The position numbers and the translations under genes are program-made. 64,000 nt of DNA from Bedellia somnulentella (lineage: Eukaryota > Arthropoda > Insecta > Lepidoptera > Bedelliidae): the NCBI GenBank assembly GCA_963576735.1, contig OY755191.1, positions 5,485,608-5,549,607 of the forward strand, written 5' to 3'. This document shows positions 31,601-42,082 of this stretch, piece after piece; within the stretch, counting starts at the first letter, position 1; each line of letters starts with the position of its first letter. Below the pieces are notes generated by a model, which worked only from the letters and a program-made list of their open reading frames with translations, made no database searches and was not told where the DNA came from.

Positions 31601-34600
31601 GGTGAGTAACAACAATAATACTTGTAATTACATTTCAATACTACACTATGCTACCGAACCATGAAACTTGTTCAAACTTACGTGAAGCCAATAGCCACCA
31701 TAGGACCCTATTTGTTGCATGTATATTGTAATATATTTGAGGCTTTATATTAAGTCATAGCACATAATTACAGACACATAGCAAGGCTTGTAGCTTACAT
31801 AAATATAAATCGTATGTTTGATGTGTATACATACTGTGATTATGATAACATTGCTGAAAAGACAGCCCATCAAAGGATTGTGTATGTGTATTGTGATGTA
31901 GGGTTTATAGTAATATAATTTTATTGCTTAATTATGAGTCTAAACAATGTGACTAATGATTGTAATGTTTAACATTTTCTGCAGGCGTAATGTCGATGCA
32001 CATTATCAAAATACCCAAGAGCCTGGAACATACAATTTATATTGTATGTTCCAGGCCTTGCTATGCGTCGGTAATTATGTGCTATGACTTAACCTTTAGA
32101 ACGCCTAAGGACGGATCCGTCCATACCCCAATCCTTTGCCTAAGGACGTATCCGTCCAAGGAGGAATCATTTTAGTTTTAGTTAATTTTAAATCTTATTT
32201 ATATGACAGGATAGTTGAAATCACTTTAAAGTGATTAAGAATGAGTCCATTGACCATAAACAACATTCGCACCTACATTCACCTATACAAATTTTCGGGC
32301 TAAACTTCATTCAAATCTTGCATTATTCAAACGGTCGTGAGCTAACGAAGTGTTTTTACTTTATTTTATAAATTACGTGTTATTAATTATCCTTATTTTA
32401 GCATAACTTCTTTGTTTTGTTATTCAAAAATGTGACAAAAATTAGTTAGGACGAAAATAAACAAAACTGAACATAAAATTGAGCATATTTCTCAGTCGGG
32501 GTCACTTTTAGGTAAAATTTTTTTTGAAAGGTAGACAATCTAAATAAAGCATATAATGTCCATATATTTTATTACAAATCATAGTTTACCTATCTAACTT
32601 TACATTTCAATCGCTAAACTATACTAACTAAATAAATAATAAGTAATTTACATCAATGTTCTATACCCGTCCGAACACGGTTTATAGTGCCGATACTTCC
32701 GGCAGACGACAGTAACAAGTAGGAAGGTACTGTCAGCCTACGAAAGGTTAAAATAAAGCCTCAAATATATTACAATATACATGCAACAAATTAGGTCCTA
32801 TGGTGGCTATTGACTACACATATGTTTGAATAAGTTTCACTGTTCATCTGTGTTTTTAGGCATTATTTCTAGATATCAACCATTGCAATATTTGTTGTAC
32901 ATCATATCTTGTATACTTATTGTGCCTTATTCTGCCATTCACTTATGCTAGCTTCCCCTTGAACAGTTTATAGTGAACTTCTTTGTTTCTTCCCCCTGAT
33001 AAAACAACTTCTCTTATTACATATATTTTATTTTTTAGAAAACTCTTCCATATCTACGGAACATGATTACTTTGAAACTAGAAAAAGGAAGCTAAGTGAC
33101 CATTCCTATTGTAAACCATTACAAGAAATTCAACTGTTGGAAAATGAGTATGGTAAGTTTGTTTCTTTTAATTTATACAAAAAAATATATTCTACAAGAC
33201 TTCAATTGTTGCTCATTCTGTAGAATGGTGTGCCATGCCAAAGTCTTTAAATAGCTATTGGCAGGATTCTATGATCAATAGACCTTACAGTGCATGTATC
33301 ATGGTGTTATTCTACATTCAATATTTCAAATATTTCTTTCTAACCATATACATGTTTACTCCTGTTTCCTGTTACTGCTAATAAAATACAGTATATTACA
33401 CCACTTTAATAAAAGAAACACATATTTACGATAAATAAAATAGAACTTATACTATTCTTTTTATTTTATATACTCCAACCATTTGTAAAATATTTTGTAA
33501 TATGATTAAAGAATATTTGCTCATTATTTTAGGAATTGCGGTGCCATCCTCATCCCAAAGCACAAATATATATACTGATGACAGTCATTCTCTAAAAATT
33601 ACAGGCAAGTTGTAATATAGTTTATTAATTAAAGTTGAGTTTAAAGTCTTCCATCACCTGGGGAACATAGACTTGTCTAGTGCCTTTATTTTTATTTTTT
33701 ATTACTGACATACTCATGTTAATGATATAAAATATCCTTATTCTCTTTTTTTTTTAGATAAAACCATACCCACTTCATCTCAAGGGTTGAGTGCTACGTT
33801 GATCATTGATTGTGATGATAATATGGATCCACAACTAAGTGGTAATATAATACTGTTAATGCCCTTATACTATGGTACATACATATAGATGCTGTTAGTT
33901 TGCAAGTGGTACATGTGGCCATATTATGTATGAGTGCTTGACCAATTAAATTGACCACCCTTATACAATGGGACCTACTTGAAAAAGGCATGGCAATGAT
34001 TGCTACTTTTAAATCTTAATCATTTGGTGCTATTCCTAAATTTAATTATACGATTTTCACTGCCACCCCTTTCTACCCACGGGTGTCGTAAGAGTAACTA
34101 AAGGTATGGGGCTTTTTAACATAAGTGGGGTTTGGGCGATGCGGTTGGAGACCCATCGCCAACAATACTTTATTTCTTCCATCTTGTCCCCTATCAACTT
34201 CTAAATGTGGCTGAGGAGTTTTTAGCTCTAAAGCTCTGGCTACACCTTTTTGGGATTTATAGCCGTGAGTTTAAGTACGTATGTTTCACTGCGTACGTAT
34301 GTTCCGGGATAATAACTACTTTATGTCATAATTGGGGTCATTATCTGGCATTCTGCTAAATTTCATTCATATACATTCTGTAATTGAGAAGCCTCTTCAC
34401 CTCAAACACACAAATATCCAAACTTCCACATTTATAATATTAATAGGATAACAGTACATTTATTGTATTATTTTGTTGGTATGTTCCTAAGTATGTTGTA
34501 AAGTCCTTCGTCGTAAAGGTGATTGTAACTTAAAAACTCTTAAAAGATGAAAGGGAATAGAGTATAATAAAAAAATAAAGATAATCCCAACCATTTACCG

Positions 34601-37600
34601 CCACGTCAAGGCAATAAAACACGTGTTTCAAAATATAAAAATATCTATTGTAAAATTAAACTAGGCTCGTTTACAATGAGGTCTTTATCTATAAATAACA
34701 ATGCGTCTATTAACTTGAATTGAAATGCAGATGTTCGTTTCTTTTGGTCGGCTTTACAAACGTTTTTAAAATTACGGATAATAAATCTACAAGTTTTATA
34801 ATTTGCCCATAAGTTTTAATAATGCTAAGTTTGTGGCTAGTATTTTCGAAGGTACAGAATATTTATTTCAGTTTGGAAATCATCTGAAATACATTGTTGA
34901 TTTTATGACGATCTTTTATTGTACTACCTCTGATTGCGTTTTTTTTTATTGAACGTATTTTTCAACACAAAATGAATTAACTTGTTTATTTGCACTACGG
35001 AGTGCTCAGATAGCTATATTTAACATTAACTTACAACTAGTGAATAAGAAACTAGTTCTGTACAATACACCAAGACTAAAATATTTACTTAAACTTATTT
35101 ATTTAACACCTGATATATGTAGGCAGGTGTCCGAAGTGTGAAGAATAAAAGAGCATGATTGAGACGATTGATGGATGTGAACAAAGCCAGAGAGGTTTGC
35201 CAGGATCGTACAAAGTAGTGATTGATAGTCTCTGCCTGCCCCAATGGGAACTAACGGTGTGAGAATATGTATATATATAATAACTATAACTATTATTCAC
35301 ACACACACAGACACAAAAATTACATGTATTTCATGATACACTATACTTAAACCTGGTGTAATCATTTGTTTTTTCCCATAAAATTTGGTAATTATGTTTT
35401 TTTTCGTTTTAGATATAATTGTGCCCTCTTCATCTCAAATCATACCCACTGATGTGAAGATGAAGAAACCAATTACAGGTTAGTAATAAATTAGTTTTCA
35501 CTTGTCTTATATGACTGGTGCTCTAATTTCTTATAATAAGAATTAGTTTACTGTATTTTATAATTATTCATACAACAATAATACCATTATCATAGGCATA
35601 CTGCCTGCCAAAGCTTGATGAAAACGACACAAAATAATTAGGTCTTTTTATTCAACTCCTACAACTCTCTTGGAAACAGCATAGTGTGTCAATAAATTTA
35701 AAATATTCTTAAGATTGCTTTATTTGTGTTTTACAGTTGCACGTAAACAGATAGCAAGAAAAATATGTTACATGAAAGCTGATACAAGACTGTATCAAGT
35801 TATACAAGATTTAAAGATAAAATATAAAAAATCTAAACGGCAGTTGAGATATGCTGTGAGGGCTAAAAGAGCTCTAAAATTTTCAAAAATGGACAGCTTT
35901 GACAATTTAATAAAAAAATTAAATCCTTTAACAAGAAATTTTATATGGATGCAAATATCTCAATGCACCAAGCAAAGAAAAGGACGCCAATTTACTGAAG
36001 ACCAGAAATTGATGGCTCTTTCAATTATGAAACAAAGCCCAAAAAGCTATAAGTTTCTAAGAAGAATTTTTATCCTTCCGTCAACCCGTACATTAAATAA
36101 GTTAATAGAAAACTTTGAAATGACGGCTGGATTAAAAAATTCTGTATTTAATGCTATTAAAGAAGAGGTATTTCAACTTTTTTTACTGATACATCTTATA
36201 ATCCTTACACCTATCTCAAAATCATAGCTTATTTATGTGTTTAATGCAATTAAGAAGAGGTATTTCAACTCTTTTTACTGATACATCTTATAATCCTTAA
36301 ACCTATCTCAAAATCATAGTCTTTTTATGTCTATATCATCATTATTTTTGTGATAAAGGTCTTACTGAAAACTAAATAAACTTTTTAATTTTGCAGGTTC
36401 AATACTGGAGGGAACGAAAAAAGTATTGTTCCATTATATTTGACGAAGTAGCATTAGAACCGGGTGTTACATATAATAAAAACAAAGATTGTTTACTAGG
36501 GTTTGTAGAACTAAATGAAAAAACCACAAATTTTGCTGACCATGCGTTAGTTTTTATGGCTCGTGGTGTAGTGGACAAATGGCAACAGCCAATTTGTTTC
36601 TACTTCTGTGAGGGTTCGACTTCGGCGTATATTTTAAAGAATATACTCAAAGAAGTAGTCATTGAAGTTGCAAAAACAGGATTAGTTCCAATAGCTTTGG
36701 TATCCGACCAGGGGTCAGCATTTCAGTCGGCTCTTAATAAATTAAAAGAAGACTCTAGAAGAGAGTATAACAATTATGGTAAGTTTAGTTCTATATGTAT
36801 AGTGTAATGGAATTTATTAAAATTATTCAAGGTTTTAAAACTTTTTCTTTTATAACAGATGATACCATTATCATTGGAGAAAACCGCCTTAATGTTTTTT
36901 ATGATCCACCCCACCTCATCAAGGGTGTTAGAAATAATTTTATAACTAAAAACATTAAACACGAGGGAAAAATTTCGAAATGGAGTGACATTATGGATGT
37001 TTATATGGTGGACCGCGAGCTTGCAGATATGCGCATGCTGAAAAAACTAAATGATGATTACGTGATACCAGATAAAATAAAAAAAATGAAGGTTAGTAAA
37101 ATAATAAAATTAATTTAAAATAATTAATAAAAGGTTAAGGTTAATAAAAGGGAAACAAAGTGAAAAGTTTATAATTGTATTTTTTTTTAACTTAAGTATC
37201 ATCATTATAACATCATTACAACATCATTACTTTTACTTGTAATAAATTAGTTTCCATATGATCCCTGATTAGTAAAATAGTTATGGAAGTGCTATTTAAA
37301 CCTGATAGATATACAGTTGCAGTTTATATTTTTCCTGCCTAACTGATTAGATGTGTTTATATTTCAGGTCAAGAATTGTACTAAGGTTTTGAGTTCTACA
37401 GTTGCAAGTGCACTAACCTACACATCATTATTTCGTAAGTTATTTTATGTTTTTTTTTATTATAATGAACAAACAGTGATGCTTAGTGTTTTACGTTTTA
37501 AGTATTCCCTATCTTTTCCCTTGGGTGTCGTGAGAGCCATGCAAGGAAGCTAAGAGCCATTAGTACTCAATTGGAGATCGGGTTAGCAACCAATTACCAG

Positions 37601-40600
37601 TGACTACTTGTTTTAACATCTGTTCCCCTTGAAACATCTATATATGGTTGAGATTCCTTAACACGTTCACTGTCCCCATACTATAGTTTAGAATGACCCG
37701 GTAAGTCCAAAATAGGTCGAATGCAATCTATAATTTACACTATTGTAGTAGTTCAATCATAGTAGTATTTTTATAACCAGCCATTGTTTTCCACGATTTT
37801 TCCAGTGTTTTTCTTGTGACCCACACGGATTTCTTGTCACGGACTTATAACCATAAAAATCTGTGACCCAATCAGGGTCACGGACTGGTGAGTAAAGATG
37901 TAATATCTAACTTTTGAGGGTAGATTATAAATTTACGAAGGTAGATAGACAGTACAGGTGATAATACGGCTGTGTTGTTGTTGTGCGGAATTAGTATCTT
38001 ATTTGCTAAAATATACCACGACAAGATGTCTTTTTTGTACGGTGAAGATATTCGACGAATACTCGAAAATAGTGACGTCGATAGTGAGGTATCGGAGCTA
38101 GATTGTTTTTAATGTATTGTATGTGTTTTTTTCCGTTCATACGTCCACAGTTAATACAGATCTCTATTGACAAGTTCAAGCTGAAAAACGATGTATCAAG
38201 TTGTATGTGACCAATGACCCAAAAGGGGAGTCACGAACTTGTCACTATAAATTGTCGTGACCCACCAGATGGGTCATGGGACAGTGAACGTGTTAAAATC
38301 TTAACACTCTGATTACCCCAATTTGAGATAAAAGGCGTGAGCAATTTAGCTGAATAAGTAGTGACAACATACTATCATGTATCACAAATTGTACTATTGA
38401 ACAAACAGAGTATATGTACAATAGCTTGAGAACTATAGCAGTAGTGGGTGTATTAAATTCCAGTTTTTTTGTTACAGCCCTTTACCCAGATGGAAAACCC
38501 GTCAGCCCAACTTTAAAAAACACAGCTGATATTGTCACTTTCTTCGACAAATTATTTGACTCATGCAACGGAGCTGCAGCTGGAATTAAAAATATGGGGA
38601 AACCTCTACGACGGGCAGTCACGAAGAAGTCTGAACATCAAGGATTTGCCGAATATGCAAGCTAAAGCGTTAGCTAAATGTAAAAAAAGACTTAAGAATA
38701 AAAAGAAATAAATTATATGCTGTTTTTTTATTGAGACCCTTTTTACCAAAATGATAGACATTTGGCAAATAGTGAATAGTTTGTGGGATTTCAGTATATA
38801 TGGGTGCGTGCCACCTACCCAAGCAAACCACATAATTTCAAATTTCCCGCCTACGTACGCGTACGTTTACCAATGAAAGAAAAATTGGCACAAAAGGTCT
38901 CGATACGTACCGTAAAGCCAATATAAAATAAAAGTAAAAACATGTCAAACTCTAAACTAACGTGCCTACTGTACCAAAAACGCTAGAGTAAGATTCCTAT
39001 CTGATACGTAGTATCTAATTGTAATCTGTGGAGTATCCTTGGTAGCTTGCTACTGAATACTGAATGAGTTGCTTCTGTAATTCACTCTTGCAAAAGAGAC
39101 TGAGAGCAAAGGTCGCTGTCTAAAACCTAACAAGTTGGCTCTCAACCTCTCTCAACCTTATCTTGGATATTAGTTCAGGGCTATCAATATGCCCATAAAG
39201 GACTCTTTACAAATAACACAAGTCTATAATTTCCCTTCTGCCTTCCAAAGGTACGAAGTGATATCGCTTACATCGATTAGAATAGCATTTTAAAGTAAAA
39301 ATACAAGTGATTTTTGGGATCAATAGAAATACTTTTCATTGAGTACTTATTTGTTAAGAATATCTTAATAATAACTTTAAAATTTAATTCAGAATAGATT
39401 TATTGCTTCTTTGTTGTATAATGAAATAATCCTTTCCATGTCAGTTCAGCAACCGTGATAGCCCAGTGGGTAGAACACTCGGTTATCGTGCAAACGACTA
39501 GTGTTCGAATCCTGGGTCGGGCCTACACCAATTTGTCTTTTCTAAAGACATATGTGTGGTTAATTTATCATGGTTGTTAACGGTGAGGGAAAACATCGTG
39601 AGGAAACCCACATGGCTGAGTTGCACTTAGTCATGTGACAGTGTATTCGTACAAAACGGCGATAGGCCTGCCCCCTATCACGTGAGTACACCGTCCATGC
39701 AAAACGTGGGTACTCTGAACACCAGGTGACAAAGTCACGTGATGTTCAGAAGTATTAGTACCTCTGCCTACCCCTCCGGGGATATTCGGCGTGAACGTTT
39801 ATGTTTATGTATGTTTATGTTTATGTTATGTCAGTTCATGATTACGATTAACAGGAAGTTGTAGACGCTGCTAAACTACCACCAAAAGTTTATATTTATT
39901 CCCACATATTTTACATTATTTCCCACATAAACAAATTACTTTTGGGATTAAAAACTATTCTTTCTCATTATATTATTTTATTTTACCTTTTTTGCTATCA
40001 CAGTTAAGCTCATGCATATCGCAAACGTCTATGAAGGTCCTCATTTCCCCACACGAGTCTATACCACACATCGGCACTTTGTCGTGCACACATAGGTCTG
40101 CTATCTTACATTCTTCTTCGTTCTGGAAAGTGAATTTGCAATAAGATTAGAATATTCTTATAAAAGCTTCTTTTTGCAGGTAGTAATAACTTTGTTTACT
40201 GAGGTGAAGAGAACTCGTGCGCCAATAAAAGAGGCATGGGTTCATATCCGAAATCAGACATACTTCTCAGTATTTATTCTGAAGTTATATGTCGTGCGCA
40301 AAGTTACTATGTTAAGTATGCAAAACTGTCACATGATGTTCAAAGTAACTTAGCAATCCCTTCGAGGTGGTTCGGCGGAAATAAGCTGTGACAATAATGT
40401 CTAAGACTACTAAACGCCTGATACCATATCGCTGCAATTTAACAAAAACTGCACAACATTTTTAAAACTTAACTAGGAACTTAAAATACAAAATAATTTG
40501 TATGTAGGTAATTTAATGTTTTTTGACATGAATTCCTCATGTGGGGATTATTACTCATAAATAAAAGATGTTATTGTTTTTCTTTCCTTTAATAACATCT

Positions 40601-42082
40601 TTTATTTATAAGAAAAAAAAAAAAAATCTTTCCTTTAATAACATCTTTTATTTATGAGTTGTATGTAGGTAGTTTCAAAACTACAGCTATTGTTGGGTAC
40701 AAAAATGTCACAAAACTCTGATCTTACGAGTATTGAATATAATGAGGCTGCCAACAAAGCAGATCTCGGATTTAAAATGTAATATTCAACTATCAAAAGC
40801 ATTCTGGGTCCGATTTCCCACATTAAACAGCAAACAAATAATTACATGAAGAAAAGTTCTTACCTTTATAGCTTCACTATGTCCGTTTGCTAATGTTATA
40901 AAACAAAGAAAGAACACTGAAAAACAAAGAAAACCATTATTATTATTTATCCCTCTGCCCTTTATCGTTATTATATCATCTATATATATATATATATATT
41001 GTATCGCAATTATAATTATGATTTCAAAGTTATGTTTAATTAAAACTTCTTTAATTCTTACAATAATATATTTTTAAACAAAACGGGTACAGTTTTAAAG
41101 CCATATGAGGCTTAATTTTTAATACAAAATTTGATCATTACGAAAATTAAGCTCGATAGAATTTTGCTAGGATAGTACAAAGAGCTGATCAATAATCTCT
41201 GAAAACTCCAATAGCGTGAGAATGTTTTTAACATGAATAGTAAATCTAATGATAATTAATACTCAATACTCAATTATTTAATTAATTTAATTTAATTGTG
41301 GTAGTAACGGCTTATAAAAAAACATAGTTACTTAAAATGAAATTCCAAAAGGTGCTGGATAAGGTTTTCTGTGTTTTTATCAAGCTAATACAATTCAAAA
41401 CTCGTAAAAAACAGATGTACAATTAACTAAAGAGACTTTCTGTTCCTTTGACAAATTAAAAAGGAGATTGGTGGTTCCTTTGACAAATTAAAAAGGAGAT
41501 TGGTGGTTCCTTTGACAAATTAAACAGCAGAAGCAATCAGGCGCTAAAAATGTTAAAGACGATGGGCTCATAACTGTATTTAAAAATTTATATCTTAGGC
41601 CAGCATAGAGTTTGTATAGAGTTGAAAAAGATGGAGGAACATGTAGAAATAAAATACGGAGTAATATTTTCCTACAACCCTATATATCCTATAGCTCAGT
41701 GGGTACAACACCGCTTATCGTGCAGATGATAAGGGTTCAAATCTCGGGTCGGGCCTACACCAATTGGTCTATTCTAATCGGTTTCTATTATGGTGGTTAA
41801 CGGTGAGTAAATTTACCTATTCACTCTCTATCGAAATATCTATTGGGCTTAACCCCATTTTAAATAAAAAAGCACATTCATGATCACGGCTATAGATTCC
41901 AAAAATGGGTAGCTAAAGCTTCAGACCTCGATTTTCTTTGGCCGTTTTTGGCCATATATCACACAAGAAACCTAAGTTGCCTCATGCGATACCCTCGAAA
42001 AAACAGGTTATTGCTTTTCTTAGCCGATAAAAAAAACAACGAAGATAAGTTCAGATTCTCACTTACCAAGACTTTCTAACAT
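28639..42082 (-). CDS. Secreted Kazal-like protein with basic tail, 103 aa, huge intron
   Basis: Four exons on the minus strand fit in phase: 42082-42067 (16 nt), 40916-40864, 40122-39987 and 28745-28639. The micro-exon M-L-E-S-L joins in phase 1 to V-F-F-L-C-F-I-T-L-A to make a signal peptide. Exon 3 has the C-x5-C-x7-C-G-x13-C-D-M-x4-C Kazal-like frame with the same extra Cys (I-D-S-C-G-E-M) as the 20.4-22.7-kb gene. Exon 4 repeats its basic tail (H-E-C-W-V-T-C-K-R-G-R-S-F-K-K-P). The link between exons 3 and 4 crosses 11.2 kb and is inferred from phase and from that paralogue; no other matching exon lies between. The intron contains foldback elements and, in the opposite sense, the P-element-type transposase gene. 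Role as for the paralogue: small secreted inhibitor-like protein. Confidence 0.75.
28908..29022. repeat. Foldback element with a tRNA-like centre
   Basis: The left arm aaagaataaataaaggaaag... and right arm ...ctttcctttatttattcttt are perfect inverted copies of over 40 bp. The centre keeps only the T-arm-like ggcgggaatcgaacccgc and ggtatacgcc. A less collapsed copy with the whole tRNA-like part is at 55543-55775. Confidence 0.75.
29023..29600. other. Spacer with a possible LINE 3' remnant
   Basis: A minus-strand frame 29538-29326 (70 codons) might be the end of a decayed transposon protein. A piece at about 29470-29500 is an inverted partial match to 31158-31185 (atccgtagt...gtatcc). No gene is called. 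Confidence 0.35.
29809..30327 (+). pseudogene. THAP zinc-finger start of a P-element-type gene, with a stop
   Basis: Exon 29809-29879 (M-P-C-C-S-V-K-D-C-G, the first two zinc ligands of a THAP domain) has a gtaagt donor and joins in phase to 30246 onwards (K-F-P-T-S-E-A-R-R-R-K-W-L-D-G-V-G-F, typical THAP). The frame stops at TGA 30325-30327, just before the expected C-x2-H. The missing end of a THAP domain (S-H-F-E-K-R-F, R-L-K, A-Y-P-T-L-F) is encoded by the exon at 31478, so this was probably the 5' end of the 31.5-38.7-kb gene. It is now interrupted or mis-spliced. Confidence 0.6.
30535..30785 (+). repeat. SINE-B, full length
   Basis: Head tgtgtagtgtcggcttagaa at 30537 to tatagccgttagtaagtata near 30778. 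It cuts the mariner relic that follows. Confidence 0.85.
30781..30940 (-). mobile_element. Mariner N-terminal relic
   Basis: From ATG 30938 on the minus strand: M-D-L-T-H-E-Q-F-R-A-I-I-Y-Y-D-F-R-R-G, a mariner start. After a frameshift it reads L-K-D-D-F-K-S-V-V-V, where the SINE-B cuts it. About 55 residues survive. Confidence 0.7.
31250..31330 (+). promoter_or_regulatory. GC-rich promoter-like stretch before the transposase gene
   Basis: A C/G-rich block (ctcccctccc..., cgcccgccgccgccatttt) stands out in AT-rich surroundings, about 150 bp before the first solid exon. A weaker gccatcttag motif occurs before the THAP start at 29690. A regulatory role is a guess. Confidence 0.25.
31478..38665 (+). 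CDS. P-element/THAP9-type transposase gene, C-terminally truncated
   Basis: Ten exons stay open and in phase: 31478-31601, 33039-33152, 33533-33604, 33758-33841, 35413-35478, 35737-36167, 36397-36778, 36859-37091, 37368-37434 and 38478-38665 (587 codons). The first exon carries the end of a THAP zinc finger (S-H-F-E-K-R-F...A-Y-P-T-L-F). Four small phase-1 exons form a Ser-rich linker. The 35.7-kb exon resembles the P-element DNA-binding/oligomerisation part. Then come the RNase-H-like core (I-I-F-D-E-V-A-L-E-P-G-V with the first Asp; S-D-Q-G-S-A with the second) and the GTP-binding-insertion start D-P-P-H-L-I-K-G-V-R-N-N. The frame stops after K-P-L-R-R-A-V-T-K-K-S-E-H, followed by AATAAA near 38708, so the last catalytic part is missing. 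A domesticated or repressor-like protein, or a dead transposon. Lies antisense inside a Kazal-like gene intron. Confidence 0.75.
31661..32850. repeat. Foldback element interrupted by a TTAA insertion
   Basis: The left arm (about 31661-31790) is the inverted copy of a right arm now in two pieces (about 32040-32092 and 32748-32850). Shared blocks include atagccaccataggacc, ttgttgcatgtatattg and gtcatagcacataattac. A perfect hairpin with 17-bp arms sits at 32023-32057. It lies in the first intron of the transposase gene. Confidence 0.8.
32093..32747. mobile_element. TTAA-flanked 655-bp non-autonomous element (piggyBac-like)
   Basis: Bounded by TTAA at 32089-32092 and 32748-32751. The undisturbed arm of the host foldback has a single TTAA there. 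The ends share only cctt(t) plus partial similarity. A palindrome ggacggatccgtcc lies near the left end. No transposase is left. Confidence 0.7.
34055..34290 (+). repeat. SINE-B, diverged subtype
   Basis: cccctttctacccacgggtg at 34068, gggcgatgcggttggagacc at 34134, gatttatagccgtgagttta near 34255. It has the 'tctaccc...gggtgtcgtaagag' version of the 5' block. Lies in an intron of the transposase gene. Confidence 0.75.
35125..35275 (+). mobile_element. RTE-like LINE 3' end
   Basis: Plus-strand end of the RT protein (K-R-A, R-L-M-D-V-N-K-A-R-E-V-C-Q-D-R) and the 3' end ccccaatgggaactaacggt with tail gagaatatgtatatat. Stops and frameshifts are present. Lies in an intron of the transposase gene. 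Confidence 0.75.
37505..38335 (+). repeat. Diverged SINE-B split by a piggyBac-type MITE
   Basis: The left piece (cccttgggtgtcgtgagagc to ggttgagattcc) and the right piece (cttaacactctgattacccc to aaaggcgtgag) make one SINE-B when the 631-bp element between the TTAA sites is removed. Confidence 0.65.
37662..38292 (+). mobile_element. piggyBac-derived MITE, 631 bp, with transposase start
   Basis: TTAA at 37658-37661 and 38293-38296 flank perfect 15-bp inverted ends cacgttcactgtccc / gggacagtgaacgtg, with further internal inverted motifs around gtgaccca. At 38026-38112 a 28-codon frame begins M-S-F-L-Y-G-E-D-I-R-R-I-L-E and continues with an acidic S-D-V-D-S-E-V-S-E. This is the style of a piggyBac transposase N-terminus, cut short by internal deletion. 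Confidence 0.85.
38666..39437. other. Spacer after the transposase gene
   Basis: Contains the likely polyadenylation signal aataaa near 38708 and otherwise nothing recognised. It is intron sequence of the minus-strand Kazal-like gene. Confidence 0.4.
39449..39827 (+). repeat. SINE-A, complete, with target-site duplication
   Basis: Head aaccgtgatagcccagtggg, box B gttcgaatcc, complete body, then a ttatgtttatg-type tail. The flanks atgtcagttca (39438-39448 and 39828-39838) are an 11-bp target-site duplication. This is one of the youngest copies and a good consensus guide. Confidence 0.95.
40552..40662. repeat. Inverted repeat with a duplicated right arm
   Basis: actcataaataaaagatgtt (left) is followed by two inverted copies, aacatcttttatttataag and aacatcttttatttatgag, separated by an A-run. 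The left flank cctcatgtggggattatt links it to the tRNA-like foldback family at 28.9 and 55.5 kb. Confidence 0.7.
41442..41530 (+). repeat. Minisatellite, 32-bp unit, about 2.8 copies
   Basis: gttcctttgacaaattaa begins at 41442, 41474 and 41506; the first two units continue aaaggagattggtg. Confidence 0.9.
41687..41806 (+). repeat. SINE-A 5' third only
   Basis: tRNA-like head (atagctcagtgggtacaaca, gttcaaatctc) to gtggttaacggtgagtaa, where it stops. The 3' two thirds are absent. Confidence 0.75.

Noticed and set aside
41683..41800. 62-codon frame near 41.7 kb
   Set aside because: It overlaps the tRNA-like head of SINE-A and has no other support.
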